A stretch of 64,000 nt of DNA from Cristatella mucedo (taxonomy: Eukaryota; Bryozoa; Phylactolaemata; Cristatellidae). The notes under the pieces were generated by a model. That model had not been told where the DNA came from. It worked only from the letters and a program-made list of their open reading frames with translations, and did not search any database. This document shows positions 47,501 to 54,539 of the stretch, in pieces (within the stretch, counting starts at the first letter, position 1; each line of letters begins with the position of its first letter). The stretch lies in assembly GCA_009760855.2 (NCBI GenBank), contig WPIO01000024.1, positions 2,641,001-2,705,000 on the forward strand, given 5' to 3'. Made by a program: the position numbers and the translations under genes.

Positions 47501-48943
47501 ATTGATGATTTTGACCAAATGAAATAACTCTAGCTTTCTTTCTTTGTAGCAACTCTCATGCCTGGCTGGATACTTGCCGGTTTCTAAAAGTGAGGCAGAC
47601 GTTAGCAGTGACAGTGCTGAGGTAATTCGTAAATCTGGAAGGCGGAGGTCAAATACTTTCTCACCGGCTAGCTCAGTAGATGAATCTTTGCCAGACAAAC
47701 GCTCAGTGGCTACGTCTCGTGCCCAGAGAGCGGCAAGCCGAGCTGCTGCTGCTGCTGCATCAGAAGATGGACTCCCTACTCCCGACACGGAGGTTTCAGT
47801 CGAGCCATCGGCTGCGACTGAAACTTTGTCTGACACTGAGACGATGAATACTGTTATTAGGGTAAGCACTTTGGCAGTATGGGAAATAGTACTGAAGTGC
47901 CAATTGCAATTGGGTTTAGCTATAAAAATGGCTTTGATTGCCGTTTATCTATCCACATTTTTATATCACATTCTGTAGCTGTCATCATAAAAGTTAAAAC
48001 TTCAGCATCGAAAAAAGATTAAACAGTTGCCTTTTGCCTTACAATGATCAAGATGCTGATTTTTAAAAGTAGTTTGTATGCTTGCTTTCATCATCAGATA
48101 ACCAGATCTAACTCTCGGGATCAAACGAGACATCCATACTTGGTGGATCTTCGAAGGATGGAGATGAATGCTTGAGATGATCTCCTTGAACATCATCTAG
48201 CTCACTCGTAAGCTTGTGTCTGATTGTCTGTGGTTAGCACATACTCCCATAGACACCTGTATTCACTCACTAGGCCGAGATCTGGCTCGGCACGTAAATG
48301 GTCATTTAATGCTTAAAGCTGTGTCGAGAGCAGGAAAATGGATTCTCAGTAGTTCATCGGTAGGACACTGGCCCAGTAAGCCAGAGGTCGTGGAGTCATT
48401 CCCGACCCGAGGTTAAATTTTTTTGTACGGACTCACGGCAGACTGCCTTCGGTCAATGTGTAATTTTCTAATCACTGAATATGTATATGTATATATATAT
48501 ATATATCACGAATATATATATATAAATATATATATATTCATGATATATATATATATATATATTCGTGATATATATATATATATATGTCACTAATCATCAT
48601 TTGTATTAGCTGCATGGGTTATTCCTATATATATATAATTCGTGACAATTAAATGCACTAAACAATAATATAATTCATTTATATAGCGCCCCAAGAGAAC
48701 TTTATCTCTATTCAGGCGCTTCACTTATGCCCCGGGGCTCGAGCCCACGACCTCAAGTCAGACCTTAGTCGGGGCGAGCACCTTAACCGCTAGACCAAAC
48801 AATTTATTTGAAGGGTCTCCTGAGTCTTATAATTGCGCGCATAAATGCCATGCCTTGTCAAGCTTTGACCTGTTTGCTACAAGCTAGATAGTAGTGCATT
48901 AGTTTTGGTTTTGCAGAGTTCACCACCTGTACGTACTGCTTAG
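25907..48943 (+). CDS. MEN1: Menin homologue (11 exons, 1,241 aa) with long C-terminal extension
   Basis: Menin is a nuclear scaffold that links MLL/KMT2 histone methyltransferases, LEDGF and JunD to chromatin (family knowledge). Exons: 25907-26444, 26625-26777, 29598-29666, 32585-32735, 32837-33079, 33324-33490, 35551-35653, 35737-37345, 45230-45583, 47550-47861 and 48917-48943. All introns are GT-AG and every phase matches, giving 3,726 nt. Menin blocks seen in order: FPLGSVFDVV (about residue 43), MHLALSEGHVWLAFGP, VSWHG, ERWLYSGG, CDRIMELAMLF, INPS, VFIYPYLALAAFYY, DEPYKDFHEVV, FDGLCKWEEG, AVLHAGWA and KMSGLRKLLVAEK (about 518-530). Human menin (about 610 aa) ends soon after the last block; here some 700 low-complexity residues follow, with basic RRR patches and RGRPRR at 808-813. 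ATG 25907 is the first ATG after an in-frame TAG at 25787. The core identification is firm; the last two exons rest on splice sites and phase only. Confidence 0.93.
26625..26777 (+). CDS. MEN1: Menin exon 2
   Basis: Acceptor GCATGCAG, donor CACG|GTACGT, phase 1 at both ends. It encodes the best conserved stretch, YADMHLALSEGHVWLAFGP then EVSWHG (human DVHLALSEDHAWVVFGP, EVTWHG), which identifies the gene. The intron before it is only 180 bp. Confidence 0.95.
26961..27012. repeat. (GT)n(AT)n microsatellite in menin intron 2
   Basis: About 32 bp of GT followed by about 20 bp of AT. Confidence 0.95.
27068..27580 (+). mobile_element. LINE-A 3' end in menin intron 2
   Basis: Open from LTFRSLHSMAPAYLSDILPH-like codons to the stop after FRTAFSGSL, then the 3' UTR and (ATT)n. 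Nearly identical to the copy at 13069, so recent. Confidence 0.94.
27925..28090 (-). mobile_element. LINE-A 3' UTR fragment without tail
   Basis: ACATGGTTAGGGGTGACATG, CAGGGTCAGCATGCAAG and GGACTGACTAAATGCTGTG. The (ATT)n end is missing. Confidence 0.88.
28095..29074 (+). mobile_element. Tc1/mariner transposon remnant 1
   Basis: Conceptual pieces TDKSKFNLFM, ESVMAWGCFSTYSVGRLHRI and DNHSKHTTVAIRVF match the Tc1 blocks WSDESKFNLF, GGSVMVWGCFS and QQDNDPKHTA. They are in different frames with stops, so it is dead. A Tc1-style end, ATACTTTTGCACTCCAGTGT, lies at 29051-29070. The matching left end was not found. Confidence 0.75.
29598..29666 (+). CDS. MEN1: Menin exon 3 (69 bp)
   Basis: A 23-codon exon between TTTTTTCCAG and G|GTAAAT, phase 1 at both ends. 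It encodes GKNPDTRKSITDADMKERW then LYSGG, aligning with human [21 protein letters not shown] and LYLKG. Too short for ORF prediction; supported by homology, both splice sites and phase. Confidence 0.92.
30255..30400 (+). repeat. Dispersed repeat related to the 34193 MITE interior
   Basis: GCCTCTACAAGCTGCCAACA, TGTACCGAGGTTCAACAAGT and TGGGAAACGAGTCAT align with 19575-19660. The intron sequence between 29667 and 30254 holds nothing recognised. Confidence 0.6.
30565..30895 (-). mobile_element. LINE-A-like remnant in menin intron 3
   Basis: - strand codons for SLLDEQIASSVQSDYFQLRN and VAEITACFYK match [20 protein letters not shown] and IAKIRACLDK. Confidence 0.82.
31133..31265 (-). mobile_element. 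SINE-B (tRNA head, LINE-A-like tail)
   Basis: Reversed tail CGTAATCTCTATTCAGGTGT and TTCACATATGCC, box B GGGCTCGAGCCCACGACC, and head CACTGGGTCAAACC. Related to the copies at 48664 and 57890. Confidence 0.8.
31660..32060 (-). mobile_element. LINE remnant, start of the reverse transcriptase
   Basis: - strand codons for MTLVTGEVPASLKIAVVW, RLIKRP and YSSVSLLPLSTK match the conserved RT entry (SLxxGxxPxxLKxAVVxPLLKKP, NYRPVSNLPFLSK). The rest of intron 3 to 32584 holds nothing recognised. Confidence 0.72.
32585..32735 (+). CDS. MEN1: Menin exon 4
   Basis: Enters in phase 1 after TCTATCTGTAG and leaves in phase 2 at AA|GTAGGT. It encodes QPLLCDRIMELAMLFSIINP, then a segment with TADSL, matching human CDRKMEVAFMVCAINPS and HTDSLELLQ. 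The donor is a weaker GTAGGT, but it is the site that keeps the frame and the alignment with exon 5. Confidence 0.93.
32837..33079 (+). CDS. MEN1: Menin exon 5
   Basis: Follows a 101-bp intron (acceptor GTGTTGTAG) and ends GGGAG|GTATAG in phase 2. It carries ERLYKAAVLCARQRC, VFIYPYLALAAFYYRKGQY and DAFKCWTAAARALG, matching the human IYPYMYLAGYH and EALQAWADTAT region that lines the MLL/JunD-binding pocket. The pocket Trp is kept. The two human Tyr of MYLAGYH are Ala and Phe here. Confidence 0.94.
33324..33490 (+). CDS. MEN1: Menin exon 6
   Basis: Acceptor TCCGGTAG, donor GAAG|GTAAAT, entering in phase 2 and leaving in phase 1. It encodes YTYTAGDDDEPYKDFHEVV, EKIPSIL and then RIFDGLCKWEEG. 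The human counterparts are YNYCREDEEIYKEFFEVA, DVIPNLL and RFYDGICKWEEG. The acidic loop between these blocks is shorter than in human. Confidence 0.95.
34193..34851. mobile_element. MITE, 659 bp, TTAA target site
   Basis: Flanked by TTAA at 34189-34192 and 34852-34855, and sits within a LINE-B copy whose sequence resumes on both sides. The ends are imperfect inverted repeats of about 75 bp: GGCCGGAGTGCAGAAA against GGCCGAAGTGCAGAAA, then AAAATTGGTC and TCTTTCAAATGAAAAG-like blocks. No ORF. TTAA duplication is typical of the piggyBac superfamily. Confidence 0.85.
35060..35155 (-). mobile_element. LINE-A tail inserted into the intron-6 LINE-B
   Basis: (AAT)n ACACTTGTTATAGCATCC, TCTTTATAGGCACTTTACAT and AAGGAAGCAC. 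It lies between LINE-B GACTACC and GCTTACCGAAAGC, which are contiguous elsewhere. Confidence 0.88.
35551..35653 (+). CDS. MEN1: Menin exon 7
   Basis: Acceptor TTCCTACCAG, donor CCTAG|GTAAGC, entering in phase 1 and leaving in phase 2. It encodes SSCAVLHAGWAKNVAVIASK, then FEFDIRRQVKIEP, matching human [20 protein letters not shown] and VRQKVRI. The next intron is only 83 bp. Confidence 0.94.
35737..37345 (+). CDS. MEN1: Menin exon 8: end of core plus disordered extension
   Basis: This 1,609-bp exon encodes residues 475-1011. It first completes the menin core with RKMSGLRKLLVAEKVSTEAI and QLQMASQ (human [20 protein letters not shown], KLQL). About 470 Ser/Thr/Asp-rich residues with no recognised fold follow. 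Visible elements are basic clusters (TKRTC, SSKRDRIRALVK, NRRRSHS, SRRRALHN) and RGRPRR at 36734-36751, which fits an AT-hook core. The donor is AAT|GTAAGT in phase 0. The unspliced frame stays open to 37573. Confidence 0.9.
37664..39679 (-). repeat. Unclassified 2-kb interspersed repeat, copy 2 (intact)
   Basis: Lies in menin intron 8, opposite in orientation to 11690-14745. The ends are a 9-bp inverted repeat (GGGGTAGCC and GGCTACCCC), suggesting a non-autonomous DNA transposon. A tandem GTGGGAGTGATCCCTCCAAA-type subrepeat lies just inside the 37664 end. It lacks the LINE present in copy 1, so it records the empty site. No ORF or target duplication found. Confidence 0.82.
39764..39840 (+). 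mobile_element. tRNA-like SINE head
   Basis: TAGCTCAGCAGTGAGG (box A-like) and GGGTTCGAGTTGTG (box B-like) with tRNA spacing. The body does not match SINE-A or SINE-B. Confidence 0.4.
39945..40375 (-). mobile_element. LINE-A2 copy in menin intron 8
   Basis: (AAT)n tail, then - strand codons for SNCLAIPRTNLKTARDHVF, SSHAPTAWNSLPKHVTRSPD and YKVLSLTFRSFHSLAPSYLS. Its 5' break directly joins the SLC10 fragment at 40377. Confidence 0.9.
40377..40812 (+). pseudogene. Duplicated fragment of the SLC10-like exon and intron
   Basis: Located in menin intron 8. It reads LVGLACQFTLNPT and then GTGAGA, against LVGLACQFTLMPA and GTGAGA at the source, so about 40 exon bases, the donor and some 400 bp of intron were copied. 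It abuts the 5'-truncated end of a minus-strand LINE-A copy (39945-40375). Confidence 0.75.
40813..41497. other. Unassigned intron 8 sequence
   Basis: No repeat or exon recognised here or at 41552-42761. Confidence 0.4.
41498..41551. repeat. (TG)n microsatellite
   Basis: About 53 bp of uninterrupted TG. Confidence 0.96.
42762..42979. repeat. Perfect 109-bp tandem duplication
   Basis: The unit starting TTTCCATTCGAATGAACATT occurs at 42762-42870 and again at 42871-42979 without a visible difference. It is in menin intron 8, not inside a known element. Confidence 0.95.
43135..45215 (+). mobile_element. LINE-A copy split by LINE-B
   Basis: Degraded A copy from the LFTIYTLPLADN block through the C-terminal ALxSYAPKIWNSLP-like region to about 44225. 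It resumes at 45143 with the tail (AAGTGCCTAGAAAGAG, GTACTATATAAATG), immediately before menin exon 9. Confidence 0.88.
44228..45142 (+). mobile_element. LINE-B copy inside LINE-A
   Basis: Begins near the HPKRVTGLKCFAILIGDAIV block and continues through DRSFSSAGPRLWNSLPQFL and VGYRMRTESHLGCE to GACGGAGATACATTACATT. One frame break relative to 59270. Younger than the LINE-A it interrupts. Confidence 0.92.
45230..45583 (+). CDS. MEN1: Menin exon 9 (extension)
   Basis: A 354-bp exon, phase 0 at both ends, between TACTTGCAG and ACG|GTAAGA. It encodes residues 1012-1129, with an Ala/Asp/Ser-rich first half, then LLSTRRRQMALASASRRGLL and SPDRFNALAIQKARTQA. No family recognised. Composition and a recurring RRR patch match exons 8 and 10, and phase supports it. 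It begins just after a LINE-A tail in the intron. Confidence 0.78.
45894..46095 (-). mobile_element. LINE-A 3' UTR in menin intron 9
   Basis: (ATA)n, TGATAAAGCGCCCTCAGAGA, TTTCTAGGCGCTTTACATTT and ACATGGTTAGGGGTGACATG. Cut at GTTAGTGGCAGCAT. 46096-46920 holds nothing recognised. Confidence 0.93.
46921..47020 (+). mobile_element. SINE-A, headless copy
   Basis: Body only: GACCCTTTATTGCCTCC, AAGGCTCTTCTTCTGC and TATATAAATAAAGCTGTC. 47021-47549 holds no recognised feature. Confidence 0.72.
47550..47861 (+). CDS. MEN1: Menin exon 10 (extension)
   Basis: A 312-bp exon, phase 0 at both ends, between TTTCTTTGTAG and AGG|GTAAGC. It encodes residues 1130-1233: IRKSGRRRSNTFSPASSVD, an Ala run within AQRAASRAAAAAASEDG, then an acidic Ser/Thr-rich stretch. 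Like exon 9 it could be skipped without breaking the frame. Confidence 0.78.
48343..48412 (+). mobile_element. tRNA-Thr(AGT)-like sequence, SINE head or pseudo-tRNA
   Basis: TAGTTCATCGGTAGGACACT then CTGGCCCAGTAAGCCAG (an intact anticodon stem with AGT in the loop) and AGGTCGTGGAGTCATTCCC. The box B is damaged, and no acceptor stem pairs. It lies in menin intron 10. Confidence 0.55.
48484..48600. repeat. (AT)n palindromic region
   Basis: Long AT runs separated by CACGA, TTCATGATAT and TTCGTGATAT cores, which pair with each other. Could extrude a cruciform (inference). Confidence 0.92.
48664..48806 (-). mobile_element. SINE-B copy
   Basis: Reversed tail TATAGCGCCCCAAGAGAAC, ATCTCTATTCAGGCGCTTC, box B GGGCTCGAGCCCACGACC, and head GAGCACCTTAACCGCTAGAC. 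It ends about 110 bp before menin exon 11. Confidence 0.9.
48917..48943 (+). CDS. MEN1: Menin exon 11 (last nine codons with stop)
   Basis: Acceptor TTTTGCAG, then SSPPVRTA and TAG, in phase 0 with exon 10. Too small to prove by itself. It is supported by phase, by the Ser/Pro-rich content and by a canonical AATAAA 128 bp after the stop. If intron 10 is retained instead, the frame stays open to 47978. Confidence 0.6.
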   Translation, partial: SSPPVRTA

Positions 48944-49070
48944 ATGATTAGTCTGTGAAGAAATTAGGTCACCGTTGCCTAGGGGCTGTACACTCCAATG
49001 CAAGTACTTAGATGGTCTAGATTTGCTTGATTAGCAGCTTTTCCTAAGCTTGCTACTGGACTTGAGCCGG

Positions 49071-49076
49071 AATAAA
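49071..49076 (+). terminator. Polyadenylation signal of the menin gene
   Basis: A canonical AATAAA lies 128 bp after the predicted TAG and is followed by a GT-rich stretch (GGTTTCGTCTG). This puts the 3' end of the transcript near 49090-49110 (inference). Confidence 0.6.
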
Positions 49077-49439
49077 GGTTTCGTCTGCTATTATTGGATG
49101 CCGAAGCATGAATAGCTGTTATAATTAGGCAAGTTGTAAACAATTCGCCCAACTTAGCTATACAACCTTTTGACCTTCTTTAAAAATGGCAGTTGTGACC
49201 CGGATATAGCATCGAGAGACGAGCCTTTCGTCAGCTCATGGTATAACTATAAGAATGACCCGGAGCAAAAATTCTTCAGCCAACCCATTAAGCATTATTT
49301 ATTTCGCCGAGAAAGCACACCAGTCATGCCGAGGTAGCCTAATTGTCAGACTTTGTGAGGTGTAAAATTTTGTCTCTGCATGGTGGACTGGACATTCGTC
49401 CTATCGAAGGGCTACTGCTCTGTCCATATCAAAGTCTTC

Positions 49440-50295
49440 AAATCTTCAGGAAGGCAAAATTCGGACTGGTTTAGACAGGGATACTACATCTAAATTGGTC
49501 CATGCATTTATGACATACCGTCTTGACTTATGTAACTCATTGCTTGCCGGTAGACAGGGATACTACATCTAAATTGGTCCATGCATTTATGACATACCGT
49601 CTTGACTTATGTAACTCATTGCTTGCCGGTCTACCAGCCTGTGCAATCAGGCACCTACAGCTGGTGCAAAACTATGAAGCTAGGCTTGTGTGTCGTGAGC
49701 GTCGCAGTTGCCACATCTCACCACTTCTTGCCGACCTGCACTGGCTCTCAGTCAAGCAACACCGACTTTAAGGTTTTTTCACTCACTGTCAGGCCCCTTC
49801 ATTCTTTGGCTCCAGCATACCTATCAGATCTACTGCCCCGCCAGGCTAAGCATCGTACCACTCGCTTTTCGGAATCTAATCGTTTACCTATACTTAGTAC
49901 AAACCTCAAATCCTTTGGAGACCGTGCCTTTAGTTCATATGCTCCGAAAGCCTGGAACTCACTCCCGACTTGCATCTCCTCATCTCTTGACTTGACCGCA
50001 TTTAAAAAGAAACTAAAAACGCGTCTATTTATCACAGCATTTAGTGGGTCCATTTGATTCGTCCTTTATTTGCTTATGGTTGCTGACAGTGTGCGTGCTG
50101 CCACTAACCATACTTGCATGCTGACCTTTTGCATGTCACCCCAAACTATGTTATTCTTGTTGTTTATTGAACATTCATGTATCACTAACCATTCGATCGT
50201 GCCTTCTTTGCAGCAAATGTAAAATGCCTAGAAAGATATTTGATTTATCTGAGGGTGCTATTTAAAATGTAATGTTATTATTATTATTATTAAGA
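49440..50295 (+). mobile_element. LINE-A copy downstream of menin
   Basis: From the RTGLDRDTTSKLVHAF block through SFGDRAFSSYAPKAWNSLP to the 3' UTR and (ATT)n. Contains an internal 79-bp tandem duplication that shifts the frame. 49110-49439 holds nothing recognised. Confidence 0.93.
49472..49629. repeat. Perfect 79-bp tandem duplication inside LINE-A
   Basis: The unit from TAGACAGGGATACTACATC to GCTTGCCGG is at 49472-49550 and 49551-49629, identical. No other A copy here has it, so it arose after insertion. Confidence 0.95.
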
Positions 50296-50389
50296 TAGAG
50301 ACGACTAGGAGCCCTGAAAGTCCTTCACTGTCAGACCAGCCCTGCACTGCCTCTAGGCCAGGAAACCCCTTTCTAAAGTTTGGTGAAAG

Positions 50390-51100
50390 ATCATTTTGCT
50401 TTGGCGGAAGCTCATGCTTAAAGTCTGCAAGCATCTTATGAGATGTGAGTTATCGGAGACACCGTTAGATGGCGATTAGATGACTAGTCTATTTTCTCAA
50501 GCCTGAGAGCAAACGGCTCCTGTCCGAAAAGAATATGGTAAGCCATTAACAGTCAGCCAAGGCTTGGATCCTCTGGATCTGCTGACGATTGGGGTCAAGT
50601 TGTTTAGGATGAAGAAAGTAAATCCATTCGCTTTTGGAACTGCATGAGAAGTCTGTACATGCCGTCGGCAACCCAACGAAGCCTACTCACCCAAATGTCT
50701 GCATCAAACGGTTGAACTCTTTGGAAAAGGTGTCACGCTGTGGAGAAAATTCAGCCCCAATGGCATTGTAGTCCTGCTATGCAAACCAGGAATCATCGTC
50801 CGAGAGTCAATTTTAACCTTTAAAAAATTATTATAATTTGGTTACCCTCGCGTGATGGTTATGGACTGGCCGAATCAGTCTCCGGACGTTTACCCAATCG
50901 AGCATTTGTGAGATGGGTGTCGAGCCTACGGTTACGGCAGCTGGCCGTCCGTATCACGTCTGCTGGTGCACTTTTTGCCTACTAGCAATGAGCCTTGACT
51001 AGAACCGTGGCCTATGTTTGTGAGCATCTCTGATCAACTCCATGGCTGCAAAAGTCTTGTAAGTCCTTGGCTTGCAACCCCCGTGAGCATTTGGAAATTC
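50390..51100 (+). mobile_element. Tc1/mariner transposon remnant 2
   Basis: Conceptual VMDWPNQSPDVYPIEHL, then a stop and DGCRAYG, matches the Tc1 block WPxQSPDLNPIEHLWD. The upstream part is highly degraded. Confidence 0.7.
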
Positions 51101-51392
51101 TAATTTTTATTTAATTTGCATGCTAATATGTTCCGGTGAAAAATCTTGGACAACTTTGACTTTGCTTTGGAAGGCATGCCTCGGTGTCTGCCGACCAAGC
51201 TGGTGATCCATCCCGACTGACAGGCAATTTTGCAGCTCTTAATGTTTAAAAATATTTATTTGTTTTGTGTATTATTTTATATTATATAAATGTGTTGCAT
51301 GCTTTTGCGATTTGCAATTATGTTTGCCCATTCTCTCTTACTGTTACGGCTATCGAATCACCGGTGACATTCATTTATGGGACATTGGAAAT

Positions 51393-51440
51393 TATGTAGG
51401 TTGATTGTTATTCATTACGTTTGACCGCTGAAGGGGAACC
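51393..51440 (+). repeat. Repeat element end, copy 1
   Basis: GTAGGTTGATTGTTATTCAT and GTTTGACCGCTGAAG recur at 53078. Each follows a Tc1 remnant by a few hundred bp. Confidence 0.7.
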
Positions 51441-51833
51441 AATTGGAATAGCTGCATCATCTTGTTTGATGTGATGGCCTTTCGTGATTATATTTGTCGA
51501 TGCTCTCTTCTGATTGGCCATTACAGCTAGTGAATCAAAAGTGACTTCCATGTATAGGACATTTCCATATTCAAAATTATATATGCTTCTCAAAAGTCTA
51601 GTTTCGACACTAAAAATGCATGCATTGGTCAAACGGAACCGTAGATCCAAGCACGGCTGCCGGATCCACTAAACCACGACTTCAGCAGTCAAAGTGGAAA
51701 AGCTGTCACTCGTACTTAGTGTATTGCGTATGATAAGAGTTCAACAAACTATGCTGTCGGTCTCTATGGATTTTGGGGTAGCATTTATAAGGACTGTCAA
51801 ATCCACAATTGTTTAGCATTTTGCTCAATACGT

Positions 51834-51834
<1 letters not shown>

Positions 51835-51883
<49 letters not shown>
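51835..51883. repeat. (CT)n microsatellite
   Basis: About 49 bp of CT. Confidence 0.96.
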
Positions 51884-51887
<4 letters not shown>

Positions 51888-52099
51888 GTCTGCACAATCG
51901 CAGTGGGCATGGGGGAAGGTGTTTTCCGTACAAACCGACAGAGGACCAGCTTCGTTCCACTTGTTTTGGCACTTAGTTCAAGATGCTGAGAGGTCGCTGC
52001 TCGTCAGCACCACGAAAGGAGGGTGACGGCATGCCTTGAATGAAATTGGCCCTAAGCAGCTGTGACGTGGCACGGATTCGTAGCATCAGTTACAGAGCA

Positions 52100-52880
52100 G
52101 TGTGCTTAAAGGCACTGCAATATGGCTAGTGGACCACACTCAGGTCGGCCAAGGAAGAAGACCCGGCGGTACGACTCCCACCTGAAGATGCTCTCTCTTT
52201 GGTGATGGAGGGCAGCGCTCCGGGAATCGTCTTAGTCGCTGGCGACCACTGCTGGCGAGGTCATCTGCGTAGAGACAGTGCCCAAAGAGATTTAGCAGGC
52301 ATGACATATTGAGAAGGGTAGCCGAACACAACCCTTTGCTCACCGAGCAATACAGAAGAGAGCATCTCAGATGACCCTAGGGATCTTGCCAAGTGCATTA
52401 CAGACGACTGGGGTCGAGTTTATGGACTGACTAGTCAAAATTAATGTGTTTCACTTGCAGCACACAAGCAAAGAAAATCCCTGGGGGGTTTTCTGCTCTT
52501 CCTGTGTCTGAACTTTGCACCGTATCAGTGGACCTGTCGATTAGCATTGTACATCGATCTGGTATGAAATTCTGGGATTCCGAGTGCTTGAGCTCTTTTG
52601 GGGGCACTTACATTTAGCAGCAGGACAGTATCCCGAAACACACAGCAAAAGCTTCTATAATATTTCTTGCTGAAGCAGCTGTAAGAGTCGTGAGTTAGCC
52701 AAATCAGTCGCCTGACCTAAATCCCGTAGAGTATCTTTAGGATAGGTTGGAGCGCTGTCCTAGGTCCGATTCAGTGCCTACTATGGCTCTGGAAGAGTTG
52801 CTTAGCCGGTTTTAGTAGTGTCGGGGTAGTATTATCTTGTAAGAGGTTGACGGACTCAACGCTTAAGTGTATAAGAGAGG
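52100..52880 (+). mobile_element. Tc1/mariner transposon remnant 3
   Basis: Pieces GRPRKKT (the linker after the first helix-turn-helix), QQDSIPKHTAKAS and PNQSPDLNPVEYL are recognisable in this order with stops and frame changes. The catalytic DDE core is not intact. Confidence 0.78.
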
Positions 52881-53077
52881 TTATTAAAAACCGTGGAGGA
52901 CCGACCTATTAAATTATTGGTCCTGTAAATAATAGTTTGACTTATGCAAGACGTTAAGCTTGAATTTGTATATAGTTTGCAGAATTTTATTACTTATTTT
53001 TCTGTATGCTAAGTCAGAAGCCGTCTGCCGGCACCACGTGGGCAGCTTCACTCCAGTTGGAACAAGTCTTTTGAGAA

Positions 53078-53125
53078 GGAGTATAGGTTGATTGTTCTTC
53101 ATACCGTTTGACCGCTGAAGCAGAG
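53078..53125 (+). repeat. Repeat element end, copy 2
   Basis: GTATAGGTTGATTGTTCTTC and GTTTGACCGCTGAAG, matching 51393. Confidence 0.7.
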
Positions 53126-54535
53126 CCTCTTATAATTGTTGTATCGTCTGTCAAGTTGGCAAATCTTCCTTGTGAAATTATTTGAATGCATTTCTAGTAG
53201 GATACTGATAGAAATGCATCCGAATAATTTGCTCTTAAGCCGTAGGTCATAAGCATAATAGATCAGTATCCAACTCCTACATATGATTAGGACTGTTGGG
53301 AAGTGGTCCTTTTTCATTGCTTGTCCTAGATCGTAGGACTCATTGTTGCAGTCATTGTGGAGCTGTACTGACCTGCTACGAGTGCAGATACTTTTGAGCC
53401 TCTTCTTCAGCAATGCCCGTGTTGATCGTTGATGAGTGTAAAGTCAACTTGCTGTGTTTGTAGAAATGACCGCACAGAAAACAGGACTGCCTGTGGTTTC
53501 CAAACGTCTCACGAGGCGATTGTCTGTGACATTATCTGCCAGACACCCAGATTAAAAGTTGGCTAGGCTGTCTTCTGTAGACCTCGACAAACTGCATTTT
53601 TCTTCCAAGAGCGATTGTGTTGATACTGAGTTGCAGCCTGAATGTGGGTAGCCAGAGCCAGATGGAGACACGACTGAGGTGTCTTCCCAAAGCCAAATGG
53701 AGACACGTGACTGAGAGGAATGTACCTACCTGTATTGTGTATACATTTTGTCTTAAACTATGGCCGACTTTTGTTAGCAGCCTGTTGTTGTGTGTGTTAA
53801 GTAGTTGTGTATGTACTCAAGATTTTGTGGTGTCCTTTGGCATCGCGCAAAACTTGTACCTTGTTCTTGCAAATGTGGAAGCAGATGCTGCCGTGCTGTA
53901 CTTTCTTGTGAGAGCCTCTTATGGTTATTAGCCTCAGGGTACACCGGAAGAGTTGTTGTGCAGAACTTGAACAAAACATGTTAGCATGACCTAAGCCAGT
54001 GGCCTTTGTGATGTCTGATAATTCTGTGTGGTTTCTATCTATTGAAATGCAGTTTAGACGATAGCTCACGTTGCTGGAATGCTAGCTTACTCGCACATAC
54101 ATGTATATGTGCTTGTGTATGTTTATGTGCCTAAACGCTTTGCATGTGAGTGTATGCATGTGCACATGCTCTGTTGCACATGTGTGTGTTTGTCGGTACG
54201 TGTGTGCACTCGTGTGCTCGTTAGCACGCGTGTGTTGGGCAGATGTGTTACGTGCCTGCAGTTCAATCAGGCTGATGGTTTAGTCTGCAGGCTTCTCAAA
54301 AAGACAATGCTGCTGTCTGAATCTCCAAAAGGGATTCTTGCCAGAATGACTTCTTGACACTCATAACTTCACTCATTGCAGATCGTTACAACGTATCGCT
54401 TAGAGGCCCTGGCTCTTGAATGAATTGTCATGTTAATAAACATGTAGCTGAAGCAGCATCCAGATAATTAAAGCCAACCATCTCCTAGGAATATTGTAGC
54501 TCTATTTGGAGCATTTCCTTTCCTCAGTGACTGGC
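53126..54535. other. Unassigned stretch
   Basis: Holds a short direct repeat of CCARATGGAGACACG at about 53656 and 53692 and a TG-rich, TATGTG-like stretch at 54080-54240. No gene recognised. Confidence 0.4.
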
Positions 54536-54539
54536 TTTC

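Noticed and set aside
48665-48806. A functional tRNA on the - strand
   Set aside because: A tRNA-like head joined to a LINE-like tail and present in three copies; it is SINE-B.
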